55,158 bases of DNA from Scybalenecus merdavium. GTDB taxonomy: Bacteria; Bacillota; Clostridia; Oscillospirales; Acutalibacteraceae. This document shows, piece by piece, positions 16,617 to 25,276 of the stretch (position 1 is its first letter; every line of letters begins with the position of its first letter). Where the stretch lies: positions 1-55,158 of the forward strand of contig DVNM01000035.1 of NCBI GenBank assembly GCA_018714405.1. Direction: 5' to 3'. A program made the translations under genes and the position numbers. The notes under the pieces are model-generated. The model saw only the letters and a program-made list of their open reading frames with translations, had not been told where the DNA came from and did not search any database.

Positions 16617-17153
16617 TCAATAGTTTTCTGCGCGCAGTTCAAAATAGCTTTGCGCATACGAGCAAACCGGACACACGAGCGGCGCCTGCTTGCCCACCAC
16701 GACATGGCCGCAGTTACGGCAGATCCACACCGCCTCGCCATCTTTTGAAAACACAAGTGAATCGTTCACGTTTTGCAGCAGCTTTTTAAAGCGTTCCTCG
16801 TGTTCCTTTTCGATTTTTGCCACCATCTCAAACCGGGCGGCAATGTCGTCAAAACCCTCCTGCCTGGCTGTTTCGGCAAAAGCCGGGTACATGTCGCTCC
16901 ATTCGTAATGCTCGCCCTCGGCCGCCGTGCTGAGATTATCTTTTGTTTCGCCGATGCCGCCGTCCAAAAGCTTGAACCAGATCTCGGCGTGGGCTTTTTC
17001 GTTGTCGGCCGTACGTTCAAACAGCTCGCCGATCTGTTCATACCCGTCCTGCCTGGCTTTTGCAGCAAAATAGGTGTACTTGTTTCGGGCCTGGCTCTCG
17101 CCGGCAAAGGCCGCCATCAGGTTGGCCTGGGTCTTGGAGCCCTGCAATTCCAT
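16617..17153 (-). CDS. rbr: Rubrerythrin
   Basis: 178 residues. An N-terminal four-helix ferritin-like domain carries the diiron ligand pattern (Glu in AGESQARNKY, the Glu-x2-His pairs in DNEKAHAEIW and IEKEHEERF). A C-terminal rubredoxin domain has two CxxC pairs (CRNCG and CPVC). Rubrerythrin reduces hydrogen peroxide in anaerobes, taking electrons through the rubredoxin iron. It is divergent from the flavin reductase gene at 17241, separated by 87 bases, so both promoters lie in that gap and the two may answer to the same oxidative signal. Confidence 0.93.
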   Translation of the reverse strand: MELQGSKTQANLMAAFAGESQARNKYTYFAAKARQDGYEQIGELFERTADNEKAHAEIWFKLLDGGIGETKDNLSTAAEGEHYEWSDMYPAFAETARQEGFDDIAARFEMVAKIEKEHEERFKKLLQNVNDSLVFSKDGEAVWICRNCGHVVVGKQAPLVCPVCSYAQSYFELRAENY

Positions 17154-17175
17154 AAAATCACCTCAAGATCATTTG

Positions 17176-17203
17176 TTGATTTTATTGTTGCCCGTGCTAT
17201 AAT
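17176..17203 (+). promoter_or_regulatory. Promoter of the flavin reductase gene
   Basis: TTGATT (17176-17181), 16 bases, TATAAT (17198-17203), ending 37 bases before the ATG. Confidence 0.6.
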
Positions 17204-17240
17204 AAATTATACAGAAATTTACAGATAAGGAAGGATCTAT

Positions 17241-17777
17241 ATGAAAATTACAGCTGTGCTCGGCAGCAGCCGCGCCGGTTCCGTTTCCAAAAAAATTGCG
17301 CAAGCCTTTTTGCAGGCCGCCGAAGATGCGGGCCACGAAGTGACGGTTTTTGATGCAGAAGCCATGCACTTAAAAGGCTGCACCGGCTGCAAGTCGTGCC
17401 GCCAAAACGGCACGCTGTGCGTAATTCAGGACGATATGCAGAAATACTACCGGTCGCTGGAAACGGCCGATGTGCTTTTGCTGAGCGCACCGAACTACTA
17501 CGGCAATATCTGCGGGCCGATGATCACATTTATGAACCGCCACTACTGCTTAAAAGACCAGGAAGGCCGCTCCAAAATAAAAGAAGGCATCCGTTTGTTT
17601 GCTGTTTTTGCGCAGGGCGCACCCGAAAATTACCCGAAATACAAAGACACCTACAACTGGTACCTGAACGTATTTGAAAAACTAGGCTTTCAAAAAGAGG
17701 CTGTGATCAACGCCGGCGGCAACAGCGATGTTGCATCGCTTTGCCGGCAGGCGCAGGCGCTTGCAAAATCTCTTTAA
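17241..17777 (+). CDS. NAD(P)H-dependent FMN reductase / iron-sulfur flavoprotein-like protein
   Basis: 178 residues, ATG at 17241 after AAGGAAGGA. The flavodoxin-like start MKITAVLGSSRAGSVSKKIA binds FMN phosphate. A cysteine cluster LKGCTGCKSC with a further Cys in GTLCVIQDDM matches the NADPH-dependent reductase/iron-sulfur flavoprotein group, and SAPNYYGNICGPM is the usual flavin-side loop. It would transfer electrons from NAD(P)H to a flavin or quinone acceptor. The neighbouring divergent rubrerythrin suggests an oxidative-stress role. Its physiological partner is unknown. Confidence 0.85.
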   Translation: MKITAVLGSSRAGSVSKKIAQAFLQAAEDAGHEVTVFDAEAMHLKGCTGCKSCRQNGTLCVIQDDMQKYYRSLETADVLLLSAPNYYGNICGPMITFMNRHYCLKDQEGRSKIKEGIRLFAVFAQGAPENYPKYKDTYNWYLNVFEKLGFQKEAVINAGGNSDVASLCRQAQALAKSL

Positions 17778-17790
17778 AAATCCATAAAAG

Positions 17791-17818
17791 AACGGCTGCC
17801 AGGTGGCAGCCGTTTTTT
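17791..17818. terminator. Bidirectional terminator
   Basis: AACGGCTGCC (17791-17800), AGGT loop, GGCAGCCGTT (17805-17814) and T-run; serves the flavin reductase gene and, on the other strand, the 44-residue gene ending at 17861. Confidence 0.85.
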
Positions 17819-17860
17819 CCTTGCGGGGCTTGCGCATTGTTAGACAAGGCTATGTCTTAC

Positions 17861-17995
17861 TTAGCAGCCGCAGCCGTTATCGCAGCCGTTGCCGTTGCCC
17901 GAGAAGCCCGTGCCGCCGGCAAGCAGAAGGATGATGATCAGGATCACGATCCAGGAGCAGCTATTGCCGCAGTTGAGATTACAACCACATCCCAT
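17861..17995 (-). CDS. 44-residue Cys/Gly-rich single-helix protein (YjcZ-like)
   Basis: Starts with ATG at 17995 preceded by AAAGGAGG. The product is MGCGCNLNCGNSC, a hydrophobic helix of about 11 residues (WIVILIIILLL), then a Gly/Asn/Cys tail ending GCDNGCGC. Seven cysteines flank one membrane-like segment. This pattern is that of the small YjcZ/chorion-like high-cysteine proteins common in spore-forming Firmicutes, some of which are spore or sporulation proteins. It is a monocistronic unit with its own terminator. Function is unknown; assignment to the family is by pattern only. Confidence 0.75.
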   Translation of the reverse strand: MGCGCNLNCGNSCSWIVILIIILLLAGGTGFSGNGNGCDNGCGC

Positions 17996-18127
17996 GAACG
18001 ATAACCTCCTTTCCACATTTCTGTTTCATCCTATGTAAAACCAAAATGTTTGTGCATGAAAGCGACGTTTATTCAAAAGCGACAAAGAAAAATGCGCCCG
18101 GCAGCGCAATCTTTCAAAATTATGCTA

Positions 18128-18156
18128 TTGTATATTTTAAGTAAATATGAGATAAT
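18128..18156 (+). promoter_or_regulatory. Promoter of the gltX-glnS operon
   Basis: TTGTAT (18128-18133), 17 bases, GATAAT (18151-18156). Leader of about 45 bases; no T-box is seen. Confidence 0.6.
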
Positions 18157-18206
18157 AAGGAATACTACTGCGCTGCAGAACAACTGAAACAAAAGAAGGT
18201 GTCCTA

Positions 18207-19871
18207 ATGCAGGATTTTGAAAAGCTTGCCGAGCTGCTGTTTCCGGCAATCGACAAAACGCCCGAATATTATGAATCGCTCTACCCGCCGCGGGAACTGC
18301 CGCAGGGCGCGGTCGTGACCCGTTTTTCACCGTCGCCCACCGGCTATCTGCACTTCGGCGGCCTTTACGCTGCATCGGCCGAAAAAATGGCGGCCAAAAC
18401 GACCGGCGGCGTCTTCTTTCTTCGCATAGAGGACACCGACAAAAAACGCGAAGTGGAAAACGGCATTGCTTCCATCACAAGCGGCCTGCGCTACTTTGGC
18501 ATCACCCCTGACGAGGGCGTGACCGGCCCCGACACACAAACCGGTAACTACGGCCCCTATGTACAGAGCCAGCGCACCCAGATTTACCAGACCTTTGCCA
18601 AAGACCTGGTCAAAAAAGGCCTTGCCTACCCCTGTTTCTGCACGCCGGAAGATTTGGAAGAGATGCGCCAAAAGCAGGAAAATGAAGACATTAAGGGCTA
18701 CTACGGCCCCTATGCCAAATGCCGCAGCCTGACCTTTGAAGAAATCCAAAAGAATCTGGCAGCCGGCAAAAGCTGGACGCTGCGCCTGCGCTCACAAGGC
18801 CAAACAGACACAAAGATCACATTTACAGACGTGATCCGCGGCAAGATCGAAATGGCACAAAACGTGGCCGACGTTGTGCTGCTGAAAGCAGACGGCATTC
18901 CGACCTACCACTTTGCCCACGCGGTGGACGACCATCTGATGCGCACCACGCACGTCATTCGCGGCGACGAATGGCTGGCCAGCGTACCGCTGCACCTGGA
19001 GCTTTTCCGCACACTGGGCTTTAAGCCGGTCAAATACGCGCACATTGCCCCCATCATGAAAAACGACGGCGACGGCAAGCGCAAGCTTTCCAAACGCAAG
19101 GACCCGGAGGCCGCCGTCTCTTACTTTGAAGAAGCCGGCTACCCGGCCGCCTCGGTCAGCGAATACATTGCCACGATTTTGAACTCCAACTTTGAGGATT
19201 GGCGCAAGGCCAACAAGACCGCGCCGCTGGCGGATTTTCCGTTTTCGCTGAAAAAGATGAGCATTTCCGGCGCGCTGTTCGATATGATGAAGCTGGAGGA
19301 CGTATCTAAAAACGTAATTTCACGCATGACGTGCGACGAGGTGTACGGCCTGTCGCGCGCCTGGGCCGAAGCGCACAGCCTCGCGCTTTTACACCTTTAC
19401 GACCAAAGCGAGGAGCGTGCCAAGGCCATTTTGAACATTGACCGCACCGGCGAAAATCCCAGGAAGGACATTGCCAAATGGTCTGAGATCGAAAACTACA
19501 TCTCTTACTTTTACGACGAGACCTTTACCCCGAACTACGATTTGGGCGACGACAGGCTGACAAACGACCTGGCCTGCGCCGTGCTGGAACGCTACAAAAC
19601 GGTTTTCGACCCGGCCGACGACAAGGACACCTGGTTTGCCAAGATCAAAGAGATGTGCGAACCGCTCGGCTGCACGCCGAACGTAAAAGAATACAAAAAA
19701 GACCCTGCGGCCTACAGGGGCCACGTCGGCGACCTTTCCACCATCATTCGCGTGGCGCTGACCGGCCGGCGCAACACGCCCGACCTGCACGCCATCATCG
19801 CCCTGCTGGGGCGCGACACGGTGGAAAAAAGGCTTCAAAAAGCCGCCGCGTTTTACAAGGAGGAGAAGTAA
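18207..19871 (+). CDS. gltX: Glutamate--tRNA ligase
   Basis: 554 residues, ATG at 18207 after GAAGGTG. The class I synthetase signature is SPSPTGYLHFGG (HIGH-like at about 48-51) and the second is KLSKRKDP at about 293. Between them is the tRNA-acceptor domain ending HVIRGDEWLASVP. The protein is somewhat longer than the common GltX of about 485 residues, with an N-terminal helical extension of about 35 residues. It charges tRNA-Glu with glutamate in the cytoplasm. The glnS gene begins one base after its stop, so the two synthetases are co-translated. A non-discriminating activity on tRNA-Gln would be unnecessary given glnS. Confidence 0.93.
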   Translation: MQDFEKLAELLFPAIDKTPEYYESLYPPRELPQGAVVTRFSPSPTGYLHFGGLYAASAEKMAAKTTGGVFFLRIEDTDKKREVENGIASITSGLRYFGITPDEGVTGPDTQTGNYGPYVQSQRTQIYQTFAKDLVKKGLAYPCFCTPEDLEEMRQKQENEDIKGYYGPYAKCRSLTFEEIQKNLAAGKSWTLRLRSQGQTDTKITFTDVIRGKIEMAQNVADVVLLKADGIPTYHFAHAVDDHLMRTTHVIRGDEWLASVPLHLELFRTLGFKPVKYAHIAPIMKNDGDGKRKLSKRKDPEAAVSYFEEAGYPAASVSEYIATILNSNFEDWRKANKTAPLADFPFSLKKMSISGALFDMMKLEDVSKNVISRMTCDEVYGLSRAWAEAHSLALLHLYDQSEERAKAILNIDRTGENPRKDIAKWSEIENYISYFYDETFTPNYDLGDDRLTNDLACAVLERYKTVFDPADDKDTWFAKIKEMCEPLGCTPNVKEYKKDPAAYRGHVGDLSTIIRVALTGRRNTPDLHAIIALLGRDTVEKRLQKAAAFYKEEK

Positions 19872-21545
19872 ATGGAAGAAACGACTGAAAAAAAGCCGAC
19901 CAATTTTATAGAGGATTTTATTGACGAAGACCTGGAAAACGGCGTTTACCAGGCAGTACAGACACGCTTTCCCCCGGAGCCGAACGGCTATCTGCACATC
20001 GGCCACGCCAAAGCCATCTGCATCAACTTCGGCATCAAGGAAAAATACCACGGCGTGTGCAACCTGCGTTTTGACGACACGAACCCCACCAAAGAGGACA
20101 CCGAGTATGTGGAGGCGATCGAAAAAGACATCCACTGGCTTGGTTTTGACTACGACAACGTCTACTACGCCTCGGACTATTTTGATTTTCTGTACGAATG
20201 CGCCGTAAAGCTCATCAAAAAAGGCAAGGCCTTTGTGTGCGACCTGACGCCACAGGAGCAGCGCGAGTACCGCGGCACCCTGACCGAGCCGGGCAAAGAA
20301 AGCCCCTACCGCAACCGTTCGATTGAGGAAAACCTGGATCTGTTTGAACGCATGAAAAACGGCGAATTCCCGGCCGGCTCGCGCGTGCTGCGCGCCAAGA
20401 TCGACATGGCGTCCTCCAATTTGAACATGCGCGACCCGATCATTTACCGCATTATGTATGCGCACCACCACCGCACCGGCGACAAATGGTGCATTTACCC
20501 AATGTACGACTTTGCGCACCCGCTTTCCGACGCCTGCGAAAAGGTGACGCACAGCCTGTGCTCGCTGGAGTTTGAAAACCACCGTCCGCTGTACGACTGG
20601 TTCGTAAACGAGCTGATCGACGGCCAGAAACCGCGCCAGATCGAATTTGCGCGCATGAACCTGAACTACACGCTGACCAGTAAGCGCAAGTGCCTGAAGC
20701 TGGTGCAGGACAAGATCGTGACCGGGTGGGACGACCCGCGCATGGCCACCCTGTCCGGCATGCGCCGCCGCGGCTACCCGGCAGCCGCCATCCGCGATTT
20801 CTGCGAACGCATCGGCGTGTCCAAGGCCTACTCCGTGATCGACTTTGCGCTGCTGGAGGCCTGCGTGCGCGACAACCTGAACGCAGGCGCGCCACGCGCT
20901 ATGGCTATTCTGGACCCGATCAAGCTCATCATCGACAACTATCCGGACGATAAGACCGAAGAAATGGAGTGCGAGCTGCACCCCGACCACCCGGAATACG
21001 GCACCCGAAAGCTGCCGTTTTGCAAAGAGCTTTACATTGAACGCGCCGACTTCATGGCCGAGCCGGTCAAAAAATACTTTCGCCTGTTCCCGGGCAACGA
21101 AGTGCGCCTGATCAAGGCTTACTTTGTGACCTGCACCGGTTACGAAACGGACGAGAACGGCAACGTGACCTGCGTACACTGCACCTACGACCCGGCCTCC
21201 TACGGCGGCAACAGCCCGGACGGCCGCAAGGTGAAAGGCACGATCCACTGGGTCAGCGCACGCGACAATATGCCGGCAGAAGTACGGCTGTACGACCGCC
21301 TGTTCAACGTGCCGAACCCGTCGGACGAAGAGGGCGTTTCCTCATTTGAAGAAAACCTGAACCCGAACAGCCTGCAGGTGATCGAAAACGCCGTGGTGGA
21401 AAAATCACTGGCCGGTGCACCGGTGGAAAAGACCTACCAGTTTATGCGAAACGGCTATTTCTGTGTGGACCCGGATTCCAAAGACGGCAAGCTGGTGTTC
21501 AACCGCACCGCCTCGCTGCGCGACAGCTTTAAGCCGAACAAATAA
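19872..21545 (+). CDS. glnS: Glutamine--tRNA ligase
   Basis: 557 residues. The ATG directly follows the gltX stop, with AAGGAGG 7 bases upstream inside gltX. It is a GlnRS and not a second GluRS: PPEPNGYLHIGHAKA (HIGH at 42-45), FDDTNPTKED, the long GlnRS-specific YAHHHRTGDKWCIYP and TLTSKRKCLKLV in the KMSKS position, and the C-terminal two-barrel anticodon domain. It joins glutamine directly to tRNA-Gln. Most Firmicutes use mischarging plus GatCAB instead, so glnS here marks a lineage that acquired the direct route. A bidirectional terminator at 21561 follows. Confidence 0.93.
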   Translation: MEETTEKKPTNFIEDFIDEDLENGVYQAVQTRFPPEPNGYLHIGHAKAICINFGIKEKYHGVCNLRFDDTNPTKEDTEYVEAIEKDIHWLGFDYDNVYYASDYFDFLYECAVKLIKKGKAFVCDLTPQEQREYRGTLTEPGKESPYRNRSIEENLDLFERMKNGEFPAGSRVLRAKIDMASSNLNMRDPIIYRIMYAHHHRTGDKWCIYPMYDFAHPLSDACEKVTHSLCSLEFENHRPLYDWFVNELIDGQKPRQIEFARMNLNYTLTSKRKCLKLVQDKIVTGWDDPRMATLSGMRRRGYPAAAIRDFCERIGVSKAYSVIDFALLEACVRDNLNAGAPRAMAILDPIKLIIDNYPDDKTEEMECELHPDHPEYGTRKLPFCKELYIERADFMAEPVKKYFRLFPGNEVRLIKAYFVTCTGYETDENGNVTCVHCTYDPASYGGNSPDGRKVKGTIHWVSARDNMPAEVRLYDRLFNVPNPSDEEGVSSFEENLNPNSLQVIENAVVEKSLAGAPVEKTYQFMRNGYFCVDPDSKDGKLVFNRTASLRDSFKPNK

Positions 21546-21560
21546 AAGCCCATAGACAGA

Positions 21561-21595
21561 AAAAAACGCCTTCCCGGCCGGGAAGGCGTTTTTTA
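21561..21595. terminator. Bidirectional terminator after glnS
   Basis: A 34-base perfect palindrome (21561-21594) with A- and T-runs on its ends, between the convergent glnS and DUF4091 genes. Confidence 0.88.
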
Positions 21596-21609
21596 TATGC
21601 AAATGCCGT

Positions 21610-23235
21610 TTAAAGCGTTTGTTTGACTGCCTCATTAATACGTTCGCGCAAAGACAGAAGCCAGCCGTCTCCCTGCGGGTAGGTACTGAACGTCAGCGGC
21701 TTTTCCAGCCCCTCTTCCAGAAGAGCCAGCGTTTTTTGGCGGCCAACGCGGCTTTCCAGCAAACGGAGTGCGGCCAGGTCCTGCAGCCCGTCATAAAACA
21801 CATGCAGCCGCAACGAATCGAGCGGTTCGCCGTTTTCGCCGGGGTAGACGACAAAACTGTCGCCCGACGGGAAGAAGCCGCCGGCATCCGGCTCGGTAAA
21901 CGGGTCGATCACACGCTTGGAATAGCGGCTGTAATAGAAATTGTAACCCCAGTGCAAAAAGCCCTTTACATCAAATTTATAAAGCTGCAGCCCGAGCACG
22001 CGGTTTCTGGCGGACGGCATGGCAAAAAAGCGGTTGGAAACATTTTTCTGCCCCTGCGCGCCGCAGTAATAAGCCCAAAGCTCCGGCACCTTGCCGATAA
22101 ACGGGCCTATATGGTCCGTAGCCGGCACCGGCGTACCGATAAGTCCCTGTTCATAAAGATCGAACGACGAAAGCGCGTCAATGATTTTATACCCGCCGAA
22201 AAGCGAACGCACAAGGCCGGCCGCACGGCCGTAAGCGCGGCGCATCGACTTTGCCGGTTCGTCCGAAACGTGGAAAATACAGCGGCTTTCAATGCCTTTT
22301 TTGGCCAGATACGCCTTAAGCGCAGGTGCGAACTGTTCCAAAAACAGACGGTACTTTTTGCCGGCTGCACGCGTGCGCCAGCCGAAGATCTTTTTCTCCT
22401 GCCCGTTTTTGCGCGCCACGATCTTCGGTGCATGACGTGCGCCCCACTGCGTGAACAGGTGGCTCATCTCAAAATACTTTATACCGCAGCGCAGGCACAT
22501 ATCGATCCAGCGGTCCAGCTTTTCAAAGCCGAAAACATAACGGTCGCGCCCGGTCACAACAACATCCACAAGCTGCACCGTGGGGCGTTCCCCGCCCACC
22601 TTTGTGTCAAGCGGCGGCGTAAACAGCGGCGTCAGCGCACAGTTCATGCCGTATTCGGCAGCGCGGCGCAAAAACGCCTCGCTCACGCGCCAGTACTCGT
22701 CGGAAAACGCGTCAAAACCATAGCGGCTCATCAGGCAGTCGGTATGGAACCAGTTTGTGTAGATCAGCGTCTGCTCCGGAAGCTCGGCGTCAATGACCTC
22801 TACATCCAGCTCCACGGCGCCCGGCACGCCGGCACGCGCGATCTGCACTGTGTGCACGCCGACCGGCAGCTCGCCGCCGAGTTCGACCCAAACCGTGTTC
22901 CAACCGGTCTCATGCGCCGTAAACGATGTGCCCGCAAGCGGCTGCAAAAGATCCGGATATGTGCTGTGTTCTTCCTCAATATAATACGAATCGCGCTTTT
23001 TGGGCAGCGCAAAGCCACCCGGCACAGACGTGACCAGGTAAAAGCGCATAAAACTGCGCAGCGTAGAAGCCACCTGAAACGTTACCGTGTCGCCGGCAGC
23101 CGCATAAAAAGCGGCCTGAAACGACGCCTTTTCATTTTTAAACACCGAAAAATGGTCAAACATTTTTGCAGGCGCCTTAGACTCGGCAAATATTTTTTCG
23201 AGTGACGATGCTGTAAAGAGCTGTAATTTTTCCAT
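21610..23235 (-). CDS. DUF4091 glycoside-hydrolase-like protein
   Basis: 541 residues from the ATG at 23235, which has GGGAGGAG 5 bases upstream; the frame stays open further 5' without a ribosome site. An N-terminal beta-sandwich-like part (to about 170) is followed by a TIM-barrel-like region (YTNWFHTDCL, ALTPLFTPPLD, FEMSHLFTQWG, CIFHVSDEP) and the C-terminal DUF4091 signature (GFLHWGYNFYYSRYS, GDSFVVYPG, DSLRLHVFYDGLQDL). Such proteins are thought to be glycosidases of the GH-A type; activity is not established. No signal peptide. It is convergent with glnS and divergent from bipA. Confidence 0.82.
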   Translation of the reverse strand: MEKLQLFTASSLEKIFAESKAPAKMFDHFSVFKNEKASFQAAFYAAAGDTVTFQVASTLRSFMRFYLVTSVPGGFALPKKRDSYYIEEEHSTYPDLLQPLAGTSFTAHETGWNTVWVELGGELPVGVHTVQIARAGVPGAVELDVEVIDAELPEQTLIYTNWFHTDCLMSRYGFDAFSDEYWRVSEAFLRRAAEYGMNCALTPLFTPPLDTKVGGERPTVQLVDVVVTGRDRYVFGFEKLDRWIDMCLRCGIKYFEMSHLFTQWGARHAPKIVARKNGQEKKIFGWRTRAAGKKYRLFLEQFAPALKAYLAKKGIESRCIFHVSDEPAKSMRRAYGRAAGLVRSLFGGYKIIDALSSFDLYEQGLIGTPVPATDHIGPFIGKVPELWAYYCGAQGQKNVSNRFFAMPSARNRVLGLQLYKFDVKGFLHWGYNFYYSRYSKRVIDPFTEPDAGGFFPSGDSFVVYPGENGEPLDSLRLHVFYDGLQDLAALRLLESRVGRQKTLALLEEGLEKPLTFSTYPQGDGWLLSLRERINEAVKQTL

Positions 23236-23336
23236 AAAATCTCCTCCCGGCCGCTTCATTCTATCAAATCCGCACCGATTTGTAAAGCCGCAAAAGACAT
23301 ACCGGGGGCAAATGCATATAAAATCATGCGCATCCC

Positions 23337-23365
23337 TTGCCAATAAGGGCATTTCGTGCTAAAAT
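23337..23365 (+). promoter_or_regulatory. Promoter of bipA
   Basis: TTGCCA (23337-23342), 17 bases, TAAAAT (23360-23365). Confidence 0.65.
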
Positions 23366-23421
23366 ACTACCGAATTATCCCCGGGCGGCAGGCGGCAGCC
23401 GCTCGTTTTGAAGGTGAAAAG

Positions 23422-25245
23422 ATGAAAAAAGCTGAAAACTTAAGAAACATAGCGATCATTGCCCACGTTGACCACGGCAAAACGACGCTGGTGGACGAGC
23501 TGCTGCGCCAAAGCGGCACTTTCCGCCAGAACGAAGTGGTAGAGGAGCGCGTAATGGACTCCAACGCGCTCGAACGCGAGCGCGGCATCACGATCCTTTC
23601 CAAAAACACGGCCATCCACTACAAAGACGTTAAAATCAATATTGTAGACACGCCCGGCCACGCCGACTTCGGCGGCGAAGTGGAGCGTATTTTAACGATG
23701 GTGGACGGCGTTTTGCTGCTGGTGGACGCGTTTGAGGGCTGCATGCCGCAGACGCGCTTTGTGCTGAAAAAAGCGCTGGCGCTCAAAAAAACGCCGCTTG
23801 TCGTCGTCAACAAGATCGACCGCGACGGTGCGCGCCCGGCCGAAGTGCTGGACGAAGTGCTGGATTTGTTCATTGAACTCGGCGCAGACGACGACCAGCT
23901 GGAATTCCCGGTTATTTACGCCAGCGCAAAAGACGGCTACTCAAGCGCCGACCCGGCTGACCGCAGCGGCGACATGCGCCCGCTTTTGGACGCCATTTTA
24001 GAGTACATTCCCTGCCCCGAAAGCGACCCGGACGGCCCCACCCAGGTGCTGTTTTCCTCGCTCGAGTACGACGACTACGTCGGCCGCATGGGCACCGGGC
24101 GCATTGAACGCGGCACCGTAAAGCCGAACACGCCCTATGTGCTCTGCCGCCAGGACGGTACGACTGAAAACGTTAAATTCACAAAAATTTACCAGTTTGA
24201 GGGCTTAAAGCATGTGGAAGTGGCCGAGGCGCAGGCCGGCGACATTATCTGCGCGGCCGGCATTGCCGACCTCAACATCGGCGAAACGGTATGCGACCCC
24301 GAGCATGTGGAAGCGCTGCCGTTTGTCAAGATCGACGAACCGACCATCTCCATGAATTTCATGGTCAACGACTCGCCGTTTGCGGGGCGCGAGGGCAAAT
24401 ACGTTACCTCACGCAACCTGCGCGACCGCCTGTTCAAAGAGGTGGAGACGAACGTTTCGCTGCGCGTGGAAGAAACCGATACGACCGACACGTTCAAAGT
24501 TTCCGGCCGCGGTGAGCTGCACCTTTCCATTTTGATCGAAAACATGCGGCGCGAGAACTACGAGTTCCAGGTATCGCGCCCGAAAGTTATTTTGAAAAAA
24601 GACGAAAACGGCAAAACGCTGGAACCGATGGAACTGGCCATCATCGAAGTGCCCGAAGAATACGTCGGCACGGTGATCGAAAAACTCTGCTCGCGCAAGG
24701 GCGAGATGGAGAACATGGACACGCGCACGACCGGCATGACCCACCTGGAGATCAAGATCCCCTCGCGCGGCCTGATCGGCTACCGTTCTGAATTTCTGAC
24801 CGATACGAACGGCAACGGCATCATGAACCAGCTGTTCGTGGGCTACGAGCCCTACAAGGGCGACATTTCGACCCGCAACCAGGGCTCCATCATTGCGCAC
24901 GAGACCGGCACCGCGACCGGCTACGGCCTTTGGAACACACAGGACCGCGGCAAGCTGTTCATCGCCCCGGGCGCCGAGGTGTACGAGGGCATGATCGTCG
25001 GCGAATGCGCCAAAAACGAGGACATCGTCTGCAACGTGTGCAAGAAGAAGCACGCCACAAACACGCGTGCCTCCGGCTCTGACGAAGCGTTAAAGCTGGT
25101 GCCGCCCACGGTGCTGAGCCTGGAGCAGAGCATGGAATTTCTGGCCGACGACGAGCTGCTGGAGGTCACGCCGAAGTCCATTCGCCTGCGCAAAATGATC
25201 CTGGCAAAAGACCAGAGAATGAAAAGCAAATTCGGCAAAAAATAA
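23422..25245 (+). CDS. typA: Translational GTPase TypA/BipA
   Basis: 607 residues from the ATG at 23422 (AAGGTG 5 bases upstream); this is the normal family length of about 610. GTPase motifs are AHVDHGKTT (G1), DTPGHADF (G3) and NKIDRDGA (G4), and the conserved switch sequence RERGITILSKN is intact. EF-G-like domains II, III and V follow, with the BipA-specific C-terminal domain containing RGLIGYRSEFLTDT and the terminal KSIRLRKMIL. The protein binds the ribosome and helps 50S assembly and growth under stress or cold. hemW follows 31 bases downstream on the same strand. Confidence 0.95.
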   Translation: MKKAENLRNIAIIAHVDHGKTTLVDELLRQSGTFRQNEVVEERVMDSNALERERGITILSKNTAIHYKDVKINIVDTPGHADFGGEVERILTMVDGVLLLVDAFEGCMPQTRFVLKKALALKKTPLVVVNKIDRDGARPAEVLDEVLDLFIELGADDDQLEFPVIYASAKDGYSSADPADRSGDMRPLLDAILEYIPCPESDPDGPTQVLFSSLEYDDYVGRMGTGRIERGTVKPNTPYVLCRQDGTTENVKFTKIYQFEGLKHVEVAEAQAGDIICAAGIADLNIGETVCDPEHVEALPFVKIDEPTISMNFMVNDSPFAGREGKYVTSRNLRDRLFKEVETNVSLRVEETDTTDTFKVSGRGELHLSILIENMRRENYEFQVSRPKVILKKDENGKTLEPMELAIIEVPEEYVGTVIEKLCSRKGEMENMDTRTTGMTHLEIKIPSRGLIGYRSEFLTDTNGNGIMNQLFVGYEPYKGDISTRNQGSIIAHETGTATGYGLWNTQDRGKLFIAPGAEVYEGMIVGECAKNEDIVCNVCKKKHATNTRASGSDEALKLVPPTVLSLEQSMEFLADDELLEVTPKSIRLRKMILAKDQRMKSKFGKK

Positions 25246-25276
25246 ATAAAAGCAAAAACCGAAAGGGGATGTGTAT

